This document shows, piece by piece, positions 57,010 to 64,000 of a stretch of DNA of 64,000 bases. Below the pieces are notes generated by a model. It worked only from the letters and a program-made list of their open reading frames with translations, did no database searches and had not been told where the DNA came from. Source of the stretch: Rhodobacteraceae bacterium S2214 (GTDB lineage Bacteria; Pseudomonadota; Alphaproteobacteria; Rhodobacterales; Rhodobacteraceae); NCBI GenBank assembly GCA_025141675.1, contig CP081161.1:3325501-3389500 (forward strand), written 5' to 3'. The translations under genes were made by a program, and so were the position numbers. Numbering within the stretch: position 1 is the stretch's first letter; every line of letters begins with the position of its first letter.

Positions 57010-57705
57010 TCAATCGCCGAACTGTACCCGATGCAATTGATCACCGTTTTCACGTAACCAGCGACGTGCCGGCATGTGATCCCCATACAGCCGTTCCACG
57101 ACGGCCCAAAACGCAGGGGAATGGTTCATCTCGGCCAAATGCGCGACTTCGTGGGCGGCGACGTAATCCAGCACCTCTGGCGGGGCCATAATCAGCCGCC
57201 ATGAATACATCAACGTCCCTTTGGATGAACATGACCCCCACCGCGACCGCGTATCACGCAGCGACAGACGGGCGTAGGTTTTACCAATCTGCGCCGCATA
57301 GCGATCAGATGCGGAGGCCAGCACATCACGCGCCTGCGCTTTTAACAGCGCTTGGGCTTTCTGGCCCGCAGTCTGTTCATTTGGGACATGCAATGCATCT
57401 TCGGTCAGCATCGCCCGCTTGCTGCGCCCTGCCACAACGGGGATCAACCGACCGGCAAAAGGGACCGTGCCGCCTGCTTCAACCACGTGTAATTCGCGGA
57501 CCTGGGACAGATGCCCGCGCAGCCACGATTCGCGTTCTTCGAGGAATGCGACCGCCTCTGGCACCCGCGCGCGCTTAGGAATCGTCAGTGTGACGCGCCC
57601 ATCCAGCCGCGACACCCGTAAAGACAGGCGTTTGGCGGTAGATGACCGGCGTAAAGCGACCTCAATCGGGGGGTTGCCATGCAGGGTATGGTGGCCCATA
57701 TCCAT
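57010..57705 (-). CDS. YgjP/SprT-like zinc metallopeptidase
   Basis: 231 residues. Zincin motif HEVAHLAEMNHSPAFW (HExxH plus a third His), preceded by RDTRSRWGSCSSKGTLMYSW, the signature of the DUF45/M48-like family. The start at 57705 (MDMGHHTLHG) is chosen because residues further upstream read as non-coding. A cytoplasmic protein; natural substrate unknown. Confidence 0.83.
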   Translation of the reverse strand: MDMGHHTLHGNPPIEVALRRSSTAKRLSLRVSRLDGRVTLTIPKRARVPEAVAFLEERESWLRGHLSQVRELHVVEAGGTVPFAGRLIPVVAGRSKRAMLTEDALHVPNEQTAGQKAQALLKAQARDVLASASDRYAAQIGKTYARLSLRDTRSRWGSCSSKGTLMYSWRLIMAPPEVLDYVAAHEVAHLAEMNHSPAFWAVVERLYGDHMPARRWLRENGDQLHRVQFGD

Positions 57706-57810
57706 AGTTCCGTTGTTGACCTGTGCCAAAGGCTTTGACACCACTGTTTGCTTATGGCAGTTGGCAGCGATCCGCTGCAAGAGCACGACCAGATTTATAA
57801 GGAATAGCCA

Positions 57811-58149
57811 ATGCCTAAGGAAGAGTGGGGCACGAAGCGCCTCTGCCCCGAGACCGGCAAACGCTTCTACGATTTGAACGCCACGCCGGTGATCAGCCCG
57901 TACACAGGGAAAGAAGTCCCTGTTGAGACTGGCAAGACACGGACGATGGTTGCTGATGCCGAAGATGCGCAGACCAAGAAAATGAACGCCAAAGACGCGG
58001 ATCAAGACGATGATCTGGTGTTGGACGACGAAGACGCGGACGACGATGATGATGTCGATCTGGGCGACGACGTTCTGGAAGATGATGACGATGATACCGT
58101 TTCATTGGAAGAATTGGCTGATGTAGCCACTGGCGACGACGACGATTAA
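57811..58149 (+). CDS. TIGR02300-family protein
   Basis: 112 residues. MPKEEWGTKRLCPETGKRFY and NATPVISPYTGKEVP form the conserved N-terminal zinc-ribbon-like part. The C-terminal half is an extended Asp/Glu-rich acidic tail. AGGAAT precedes the ATG. Function unknown. Last chromosomal gene before the tRNA. Confidence 0.88.
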   Translation: MPKEEWGTKRLCPETGKRFYDLNATPVISPYTGKEVPVETGKTRTMVADAEDAQTKKMNAKDADQDDDLVLDDEDADDDDDVDLGDDVLEDDDDDTVSLEELADVATGDDDD

Positions 58150-58173
58150 TTCGTCTCAGAAGATTTTCGTGAT

Positions 58174-58202
58174 GGGCGAGATTTTTGATCTTGATCTCGC
58201 CC
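58174..58202 (+). terminator. Hairpin after the TIGR02300 gene
   Basis: GGGCGAGAT pairs with ATCTCGCCC around an 11-base loop. No T-tract. Confidence 0.55.
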
Positions 58203-58267
58203 GCCACGCTGCATAGACAGCAGCACGCGACGCAAGTCGTTCCCATGTGGAAATATCCACATCTGAT

Positions 58268-58343
58268 GGGGCCTTAGCTCAGCTGGGAGAGCGCCTGCAT
58301 GGCATGCAGGAGGTCAGCGGTTCGATCCCGCTAGGCTCCACCA
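58268..58343 (+). tRNA. tRNA-Ala (anticodon GGC)
   Basis: 76 bases including an encoded CCA. The acceptor stem GGGGCCT/AGGCTCC has one G-U pair. D-arm GCTC/GAGC, anticodon stem CCTGC/GCAGG with loop ATGGCAT (GGC), T-arm AGCGG-TTCGATC-CCGCT. An integrase gene begins 83 bp downstream in the same orientation, so the 3' end of this tRNA is the probable attachment site. Confidence 0.95.
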
Positions 58344-58425
58344 TCACCTCTCAAACCCCTTATTTTACTGTAAAGCCTTTGATTTACAGGTGATTGATGT
58401 CCAAGTGTAACGGGAAAGTGCTACA

Positions 58426-60201
58426 GTGACGAGGTTAGTCAAAGTGGCTGGACACACCCGATTGTACCGCAGAGGTGCGGTCTATTATCATCGTGCTGCA
58501 ATCCCAAACGATATCAAAGAGACCTACCCAAAGGCCGAAGAAGTTTTCTCATTGAAGACGAAAGACCACGCTGAAGCGCTCCAAAAGGTGCGCGTGGCCG
58601 CTGTCGAAGTTGACCAGCGCTTCGCCAATCATCGTCGCGAGTTAGCACGTGAGCAAGCTGATGTGCTGGACGCTCTTACACCAGACCAAATCAACTCGGT
58701 TCGTGATGCGTACTACCGCCACCTGCTGGAGGAAGATGAGGAGGTTCGGCTAGATGGCTTCGTTGAACTCGGTGATGATGGCAACGTGATAGGGGCGCTC
58801 CCTGACGAGCCGCTAACCAGCTTTGCAGAGCATGGCGAACAGATTGACAACTTCGACAAGGATGCGCGTCATCTATCAGCACAGGGCAAGTCCGACCCAT
58901 TCTGGGATGGTGAAGTTGATGAGGTGCTCAGCTGGAGTGATATCAATCTCAAGCTTGCACCCGCTTCACCTGATCGAAAACGTCTAGCTCAGGCCTTGCA
59001 ACAAGCTGTTGTACTGGCGTCCAAAGACACGAAGGCCCGCCAGCAAGGGGATGTCGTCTTGACCCCTCCAGCCCCTGCCCCAATCGAGCGGAAGGCCAGC
59101 CTTATGTCCTCCAAGGTCTCAGAATGGGTCGAAGAAAAGTCGAGGTCAGATTGGGGTATCAAGTCACAGGACGACCATCGTCACTGGCTTGCTGTCTTCA
59201 TCGAAATCGTAGGAGAACGGCCCTACACGGACTACGGCAAAGCCGATGGGCTGCGGTTCAAATCAGTTCTTTCCAAGCTTCCCGCCAACATCAAGAAGCT
59301 CAGAGAGACGCGGGACCTACCGCTACTGCAGGCCGTCGACAAGGCTCAAGAATTGGGTTTGGAACCGATATCGATTTCCACCTACAACAAAGCCATGGTA
59401 CGCGTCGGGTCATTCTTCGGTTGGCTAGCGATCAACACCATCGAGGAAATCTCGAACCCCGTGGACAAGCTGCGCCTCAGAGACAAAGTCAGCGCCAAGG
59501 ACAAACGTGCACCTATCTCACAGGCCGACCTGACGACCCTCTTTAGCAGCCCAGTATGGCGCACTTGTCATTCCGCACGACTTTGCGCGAGAAGCGGCAA
59601 TTTTGAGATGACTAGCCATTGGAAGTTCTGGCTGCCTATGATCGCAGTCTGGACCGGAGCAAGGTCGAACGAAATCGGTCAGCTACTGATTTCAGACATA
59701 AAGACCGAGGATGGCGTCGACTATCTACACATCGTAGATGAGATGGAGTTCCAGCGGACCAAAAGCAACGCATCACGCAGGAAGGTCCCAATACACAGTC
59801 AACTAAAGCAGTTAGGCCTGTTAGAGTTAGTTTCTGAACGCGCAAGCGCTGCTGATCCGAAAGCAAGGCTTTTCCCTGATCTGAAGGTAGGCGCAAAAGG
59901 CTACTTCTCAGAGAACGTCACGAAGTTCTTCTCACCGTACATGGAGAAGATCGACATCAAGACGAGCAAGACTTCATTCCACAGCCTTCGGCACAGCTTT
60001 CAGGACGCTTGTCGAAGAGCGAAGGTCTATCAAGGGCACGGGGAGGCCATAGCTGGCCGTGAAGAGGGCGGGACTGGTGGCGCATATGGTGGTGAAGGCT
60101 ACGACGTCAGCGAACTCAATGCCTCGTTACAGCTTATCAGCTACCCTTCCGTCGATTGGACATCCATACCGGCCTATCGCTCAGGTCACTATAAATCCTA
60201 G
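58426..60201 (+). CDS. Tyrosine-recombinase integrase
   Basis: 591 residues. An N-terminal DUF6538-like segment (LYRRGAVYYHRAAIPNDIKE) is followed by a long arm/core-binding part and the C-terminal catalytic domain. Arg in WTGARSNEIGQ (about 414), Lys near 446, His and Arg in HSLRHSF (519, 522) and probable nucleophile Tyr in GAYGG (about 554). The usual second His before the Tyr is Arg here (AGREEGGTGG, about 545). GTG start. Its position beside tRNA-Ala fits site-specific integration there. Confidence 0.88.
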   Translation: MTRLVKVAGHTRLYRRGAVYYHRAAIPNDIKETYPKAEEVFSLKTKDHAEALQKVRVAAVEVDQRFANHRRELAREQADVLDALTPDQINSVRDAYYRHLLEEDEEVRLDGFVELGDDGNVIGALPDEPLTSFAEHGEQIDNFDKDARHLSAQGKSDPFWDGEVDEVLSWSDINLKLAPASPDRKRLAQALQQAVVLASKDTKARQQGDVVLTPPAPAPIERKASLMSSKVSEWVEEKSRSDWGIKSQDDHRHWLAVFIEIVGERPYTDYGKADGLRFKSVLSKLPANIKKLRETRDLPLLQAVDKAQELGLEPISISTYNKAMVRVGSFFGWLAINTIEEISNPVDKLRLRDKVSAKDKRAPISQADLTTLFSSPVWRTCHSARLCARSGNFEMTSHWKFWLPMIAVWTGARSNEIGQLLISDIKTEDGVDYLHIVDEMEFQRTKSNASRRKVPIHSQLKQLGLLELVSERASAADPKARLFPDLKVGAKGYFSENVTKFFSPYMEKIDIKTSKTSFHSLRHSFQDACRRAKVYQGHGEAIAGREEGGTGGAYGGEGYDVSELNASLQLISYPSVDWTSIPAYRSGHYKS

Positions 60202-60310
60202 AGGACCGCTAAAGCGCCGCTCGGACATGTGTGGAACTAGTAATCCTAAGGCGTTCCAGAGGCAGGAATTACCCCCTCCCTTCACAAGGAACCCACACAG
60301 GATTAACCCA

Positions 60311-60814
60311 ATGACGACCCAATGCCCCGTCTGCGGCTTTGCTTTTGCCCGTAGACGAAAGGACCAAGCTTACTGTAGTCCGAACTGCCGTAAGGCTAAG
60401 TATCAGCGCCAGAAACGCGTACAGACGCCAGCTAACAGCTCACATAGCCACAGTAAACGACAAGACAACGAACTGCTGTTTGATCGTTCAAAACGGCTGG
60501 CTGAGATGTACTACACGACCGCCCCTGCATCACGACTAGGCGTACTGAAAGACTTCATAGACCAAGCCCGTTCGGGTCACTCAGGTCTCCGCCAAATCTT
60601 GACGAATAAAATGCTACTGAAACCGCCAAGACAAAAGAAGCAGCTTTTCTACTGCAACAGCCCCAAAAGCTACAAAACGATCAGTCAACTTGCCAATCGC
60701 TACTGTTGGCGGTTCTGGAAACACAGTGTGAAATGCGTCGTCTACGGCAAAGCGCCCGAACCTAAAACTGGTGAAGTGATCTGTTCATCACATGGCCATC
60801 TAATCACCGCATAA
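60311..60814 (+). CDS. Zinc-ribbon protein next to the integrase
   Basis: 167 residues. N-terminal C5-x2-C8 and C22-x3-C26 (CPVCGFAFARRRKDQAYC, then SPNCRKAKYQ) form a treble-clef-like zinc ribbon, followed by a basic linker and a helical part (RSKRLAEMYYTTAPASRLGV) ending in KAPEPKTGEV. I recall similar proteins beside integrases in Rhodobacterales. It may be a small DNA-binding regulator or excision factor; that is a guess. Confidence 0.65.
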   Translation: MTTQCPVCGFAFARRRKDQAYCSPNCRKAKYQRQKRVQTPANSSHSHSKRQDNELLFDRSKRLAEMYYTTAPASRLGVLKDFIDQARSGHSGLRQILTNKMLLKPPRQKKQLFYCNSPKSYKTISQLANRYCWRFWKHSVKCVVYGKAPEPKTGEVICSSHGHLITA

Positions 60815-60818
60815 CTTG

Positions 60819-60853
60819 TTCTGACCATCATGTTTCAATCGTGGTGGTCAGAA
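60819..60853 (+). terminator. Imperfect hairpin after the zinc-ribbon gene
   Basis: TTCTGACCA (60819-60827) pairs with TGGTCAGAA (60845-60853); the stem extends to 14 positions with two wobbles. No T-tract. Confidence 0.5.
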
Positions 60854-61105
60854 GGCGTCGTCACCATATTATGAAAGGGGTGAAGGCTAACGTGATGCGG
60901 CACTAGGCTACGATGATTTTTCCGACAAAAATGTCTTGGGTCATCTAATATATAAGAGCATTGCGATACCCCCCCCCTACCCCCATGAACTAACGTCACG
61001 GACAACGACCAACGTGAAGCAAAGAAGCACGAACCTATGTGCTTGGATCAATCACCACGGAATGGGTGCTAGCTAGCTCCTCTGGTCTGAGCTGGACGGG
61101 CGTTT
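60854..61105. other. Non-coding stretch with a C9 tract
   Basis: No open frame that I would call a gene. A run of nine C (60969-60977) followed by TA and five C is the only feature seen. Together with the repeats below it makes up the 830-bp gap before the serine recombinase. Confidence 0.5.
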
Positions 61106-61145
61106 AATTACCCCCACTATGTAGAGAAACAATTGCCCCCACTAT
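61106..61145. repeat. 15-bp direct repeat, 25 bp apart
   Basis: AATTACCCCCACTAT (61106-61120) and AATTGCCCCCACTAT (61131-61145) differ at one base. Iterated end repeats of this kind occur at termini of IS21-like elements, but no transposase is present here. Confidence 0.55.
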
Positions 61146-61176
61146 CTGCCGTGCAGGCAGCCCATAAGAGAAGACC

Positions 61177-61265
61177 AAGAACCAAGAACCAAGAACCAAG
61201 AACCAAGAACCAAGAACCAAGAACCAAGAACCAAGAACCAAGAACCAAGAACCAAGAACCAAGAA
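61177..61265. repeat. Tandem array AAGAACC x 12
   Basis: Twelve perfect 7-bp units (61177-61260) and a partial unit; a defective unit precedes. Perfect identity points to recent slippage or recent origin. Confidence 0.97.
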
Positions 61266-61301
61266 TGGATGAGAGGATCATCATCATAGAACAAGAATAA
61301 A

Positions 61302-61418
61302 GATGACCATGATGACCATGATGACCATGATGACCATGATGACCATGATGACCATGATGACCATGATGACCATGATGACCATGATGACCATGATGACCAT
61401 GATGACCATGATGACCAT
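61302..61418. repeat. Tandem array GATGACCAT x 13
   Basis: Thirteen perfect 9-bp units, 36 bp after the 7-bp array. On the minus strand it reads as a His-His-Gly repeat in an open frame (61117-61482) that lacks a ribosome-binding site. Confidence 0.97.
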
Positions 61419-61500
61419 CGAACTGCCTTAGGAATTGGTCAAGCAAGTAATGGGCCAATCGGCTGCAATTCATGACCTTCATTTAGGGGTAACGAAGTAG

Positions 61501-61633
61501 GTGGTCATAGGCCACATGATGTACGTTAGGGTATACCTTTGTGGTCATACTGAATGGACAGCCATTAGGTGTACGTAAGACTTGACATACATCAACGGAC
61601 ACCACTATCAACGGACATCAACCTAACGTACAC
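61501..61633. promoter_or_regulatory. Iterated motifs before the serine recombinase (res-like or operator region)
   Basis: TGTACGTtAG-like motifs at 61519-61530 (plus), 61568-61579 (plus) and 61622-61633 (minus). In addition GTGGTCATA occurs at 61501 and 61541, and ATCAACGGACA at 61591 and 61608. The cluster ends 12 bp before the recombinase ATG. Confidence 0.6.
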
Positions 61634-61645
61634 CCAAAGGCCACC

Positions 61646-62281
61646 ATGTCTCAAACCGTTCTCTATGCCCGCGTATCCACCAAAGACCAGAACATCACCC
61701 ACCAGAAAGACCAAGCAGAGGCTGCTGGGTTCACCATCGACAAGGTAGTGAGTGACCACGGCGTCTCAGGCATCCACACACGCCTTTCTGAGCGGTCTGA
61801 GGGCAAGAGGCTGTTCGACATACTCCGGTCTGGAGATGTCCTCGTGGTGCGCTGGGTGGACCGCTTAGGCCGCAACTATGAGGACGTCACCGACACCATC
61901 CGAGACTTCATGCGGAGGGGGGTCATTATCAAGACTGTAATCAACAAGATGACCTTCAATGGGGCAACTAGAGACCCCATGCAAGCGGCTGTGAGGGACG
62001 CTCTCATTGCCTTCATGGCCGCTACGGCGCAAGCACAATCAGAAGCCACCAAAGAGGCTCAGAGGGCCGGAATCGAGGCCGCTAAGGATGACCAGCAACG
62101 GTATCGCGGCAAGAAGCCAAGCTATGATCGCAAGACCTATCAAGCTGTGATAGACCAGCTTGCATTGGGCGAAGGGGCCTCAAGCATCTCCAAGGCTACC
62201 GGACTGACCAGACAGACCATCTTGCGCATCAGGGACAAGCCTGAGACCGCTGAAGCTGCGCTAAGCAAGTGGGGCATGTGA
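61646..62281 (+). CDS. Serine recombinase (resolvase/invertase family)
   Basis: 211 residues. N-terminal catalytic domain with Ser at residue 11 (LYARVSTKDQN, with the nearby Arg) and VVRWVDRLGRNYEDV holding the other active-site arginines. A long helix (AFMAATAQAQSEATKEAQRAG) follows. The C-terminal helix-turn-helix ends GASSISKATGLTRQTILRI. Complete small resolvase/invertase architecture. Its likely target is the repeated region directly upstream. Confidence 0.92.
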   Translation: MSQTVLYARVSTKDQNITHQKDQAEAAGFTIDKVVSDHGVSGIHTRLSERSEGKRLFDILRSGDVLVVRWVDRLGRNYEDVTDTIRDFMRRGVIIKTVINKMTFNGATRDPMQAAVRDALIAFMAATAQAQSEATKEAQRAGIEAAKDDQQRYRGKKPSYDRKTYQAVIDQLALGEGASSISKATGLTRQTILRIRDKPETAEAALSKWGM

Positions 62282-62508
62282 GTTCGATGGGGGATTTTGT
62301 TTTTTGATTTCTTAAAGGTCACTGCAAAGCTGTTAGTAAGCCTAAAAATACGCCTTGTAGTGAGTTAAAAGAACAATCATTTTCTGCTTGGATAGGTTCT
62401 GACATCTCACAGCCCAGACCGGACCTTATCGAAGAACGACGGCCTTGAAACGGACCATGCTTTTACCCGATTTAATGTTAGATCGGGACGACTGACTGTC
62501 ATGTTCAT

Positions 62509-62697
62509 TCACTCTTCCCCACCCTTGTGGTAAATTTTGTGAGCTAGTCCACAGGCATCCAAATGGAGCTTGTTGTTCTCGTCTCTGGGATTGGTACACG
62601 TGATGGTGTCACCAAAAACCTGATCTACAAACAGTATGATTTCTTCAGGGTCGTTTTTGCGCACAACTTGATCGTTCGGTTTGAAGTCATGCATCAT
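62509..62697 (-). CDS. Small protein of unknown function
   Basis: 62 residues, MMHDFKPNDQVVRKNDPEEI then ILFVDQVFGDTITCTNPRDE. It is acidic and beta-rich, in the style of small KOW/SH3-like folds (DQVVRK to ITC). It overlaps the preceding glycine-zipper gene by 4 bp (ATGA), supporting real coupled translation. Not recognised. Confidence 0.5.
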   Translation of the reverse strand: MMHDFKPNDQVVRKNDPEEIILFVDQVFGDTITCTNPRDENNKLHLDACGLAHKIYHKGGEE

Positions 62698-62921
62698 TTT
62701 GCACCCTTCTTGGAAGCTCTTTTGTCGCGCCATTCTTCGATCTTTTGCGCGGCATCTGGTCCAGCGCTAAGGCCCCACCCCGCACCAATCACCGTGAAGA
62801 CCGAGGCCCCTGCCATGGCCCCGAATAGGCCGCCAACGATGCCTGTCCCAGCTCCAATAGTAGCTCCAGTCGTAGCTCCTGCAATCATACCTGCGATTCG
62901 AGAATTTTTGATGAATTTCAT
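62694..62921 (-). CDS. Glycine-zipper small membrane protein
   Basis: 75 residues. An N-terminal basic stretch, then a glycine-zipper hairpin (AGMIAGATTGATIGAGTG and GGLFGAMAGASVFTVIGAG), then a charged C-terminus (AAQKIEEWRDKRASKKGAK). Such proteins insert in membranes as helical hairpins. The cargo role is unknown. Confidence 0.6.
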   Translation of the reverse strand: MKFIKNSRIAGMIAGATTGATIGAGTGIVGGLFGAMAGASVFTVIGAGWGLSAGPDAAQKIEEWRDKRASKKGAK

Positions 62922-62951
62922 TGTTCTATACTCTTTTTTAAGTGCCTGAAT

Positions 62952-63152
62952 TCAGATCACCCGACTCACCGCTTGATTGCAATAGGCGGTTACTCGATAG
63001 CCCCAGAGGCGAGCCCTCAAGTGACGGAAATACGTCAAACCAATGATAGCGATGCTTGCCAGAGTGAAGTCGAAATCTAACAATCCCTTTTCGGAGCAAG
63101 ATTCGCACAAAAATAATCGGCCAGAAGCACCTACTGCGGCAAAAGGGGCCAT
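62952..63152 (-). CDS. Doubtful small open frame
   Basis: 66 residues with CESCSEKG, a hydrophobic stretch (FTLASIAIIGLTYF) and a basic tail. There is no ribosome-binding site. It lies in the 365-bp stretch between the glycine-zipper gene and the edge gene; two other frames there are equally open, so this may not be a gene. Nothing else is visible in the stretch. Confidence 0.25.
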   Translation of the reverse strand: MAPFAAVGASGRLFLCESCSEKGLLDFDFTLASIAIIGLTYFRHLRARLWGYRVTAYCNQAVSRVI

Positions 63153-63286
63153 AGCTGCCGTTCGTCCACCCTCGGCAATGCTGCAATGCGGTCGTTCATT
63201 GCCGACATTCGTTGAAAGCGCAAAGTTCGCCTACGTCAAAAGCTTCACCTTCAAACGCTCGGCTTTAAATTCAGTATTCACTTTGC

Positions 63287-64000
63287 TTACTCTGCAGGAT
63301 CATCATCTTCGACACTTACGCTTTCGTAGCTTGGGAAAAGTCCATTCCAAACAATACGTGTTCGCTTCGCACCTATAACTACATCACTTACTTTGCGGCT
63401 AAATTCGCGATCTTCTTCCTGCTTGGCAAAATTCTCCATGGAGCCAGTTAGAAGATCTCTAGTGGCATCCTCCGAATGCTTAATGAAGTCCGCAACCCGC
63501 TTTCGCCCTAACTTAACAAACGCTGACAAAAGTTGACGGTCTTTGGCATCAAGCGCAGTACACAGAAAATGCCTTACAATACTCTCTTTCTCGCTAGCCA
63601 TCACCCTATCGCCATCTGTAACAATTCCGACGACGACATTTGGCATCATACGCATTGCGTTTTGCAGACCGTTAGCGGTCACCGAGCGAACACTCTCCCG
63701 ACACTTACGGAACAGGTCAGAATGGAAACTCTTTGGTATAGTTTGAAAAACGACGTCGAAACTAACTGTCGAAGAGGAAATATCGGTTGTTTCATCTAGG
63801 ACGTCCGAAACGAAACTTTGGAAAGAAGCCCTAAATTCGGCATCTGGCATAGAAATTTCTGCGATATTTGAATATTCGACAAGTAGAGCAACCTCATGAG
63901 AGCTAGCTGCCAGACAAGAAGTCCATTCGTCACCGCCTATCGATTGAAGCTCTTTTTCGACCAGATCGAAGAGATCGCGATAGCCTTCATCGGTTACACT
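63287..64000 (-). CDS. Unrecognised gene, C-terminal 237 residues (start beyond the right edge)
   Basis: The frame stays open past the internal ATG at 63850 to the window edge, adding about 50 residues (including EGYRDLFDLVEKELQSIGGD), so the true start is outside. It is a soluble, helical, charged protein; segments include AMRMMPNVVVGIVTDGDRV, LSAFVKLGRKRVADFIKHSE, and an acidic C-terminus SVEDDDPAE. AT-rich relative to the chromosome. No domain recognised. Confidence 0.6.
   Translation of the reverse strand, partial: SVTDEGYRDLFDLVEKELQSIGGDEWTSCLAASSHEVALLVEYSNIAEISMPDAEFRASFQSFVSDVLDETTDISSSTVSFDVVFQTIPKSFHSDLFRKCRESVRSVTANGLQNAMRMMPNVVVGIVTDGDRVMASEKESIVRHFLCTALDAKDRQLLSAFVKLGRKRVADFIKHSEDATRDLLTGSMENFAKQEEDREFSRKVSDVVIGAKRTRIVWNGLFPSYESVSVEDDDPAE

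Larger units (their letters stand above)
58344..64000. mobile_element. Left part of an integrated element at tRNA-Ala
   Basis: Begins at the tRNA 3' end. Contains a tyrosine integrase, a zinc-ribbon gene typical of integrase neighbourhoods, tandem arrays, a serine recombinase and unrecognised genes with lower GC than the chromosome to the left. No second copy of the tRNA 3' sequence is visible before 64000, so the right end lies outside. Confidence 0.75.

Noticed and set aside
60059..60310. Longer N-terminus of the zinc-ribbon protein
   Set aside because: It overlaps the integrase C-terminus; the zinc ribbon begins naturally at the ATG at 60311.
61177..61418. CRISPR array
   Set aside because: Units of 7 and 9 bp directly abut without spacers; these are simple tandem repeats.
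61117..61482. 121-residue His-Gly repeat protein encoded by the tandem arrays
   Set aside because: No ribosome-binding site and composed almost wholly of repeats; kept as a finding but not as a gene.
63043..63378. 111-residue plus-strand frame
   Set aside because: It overlaps the better-supported minus-strand edge gene and has low-complexity, non-protein-like composition.

Overview
The window is a piece of the chromosome of a marine-type alphaproteobacterium, most likely Rhodobacterales (Roseobacter group). The grounds are the gene families (Nfu-type NifU, TIGR02300, TIGR02186, DUF1737, NnrU, a LuxI/LuxR pair) and the joining of the sdh and suc operons with genes of the ethylmalonyl-CoA pathway. 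From memory this resembles the arrangement in Rhodobacter sphaeroides; no search could be run.

Layout. 1-25 kb is housekeeping and transport: partial ileS, a flavin monooxygenase, an extensin-like protein, tyrC-hisC, a rhomboid that has lost its catalytic residues, trpS, a PRC-barrel protein behind a sigma-EcfG-type promoter, an SGNH hydrolase, a universal stress protein, a class IV aminotransferase, nfu, tsaB-rimI, a BMP-type nucleoside ABC transporter operon ending in purine nucleoside phosphorylase, a TSUP exporter with TIGR02186, and then SDR, RecD-like helicase, luxI and luxR on the minus strand. 25-58 kb is central carbon metabolism: crotonyl-CoA carboxylase/reductase, ethylmalonyl-CoA mutase, mesaconyl-CoA hydratase and a malyl-CoA lyase/thioesterase (acetyl-CoA assimilation), interleaved with sdhCDAB, mdh, sucC, sucD, sucA, sucB and lpd (TCA cycle). 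Small lipoprotein genes sit inside these operons: two between sdhA and sdhB, and four plus a secreted protein between sucC and sucD.

A 10-bp palindrome, TGTGATCACA, occurs as a pair spaced 21 bp apart upstream of sdhC, as another pair with the same spacing upstream of sucC, once just before the start of a GntR/FCD regulator gene at 57 kb, and once inside the 5' end of mch. This makes the regulator a strong candidate for controlling the TCA-cycle operons and itself.

From 58,344 to the right edge lies an integrated element next to tRNA-Ala(GGC): a tyrosine integrase, a zinc-ribbon protein, an intergenic region with two perfect tandem arrays (7 bp x 12 and 9 bp x 13), a serine recombinase behind repeated motifs that look like its target site, and unrecognised small genes. 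The far end of the element, including its second attachment site, is outside the window. The last gene runs off the right edge.
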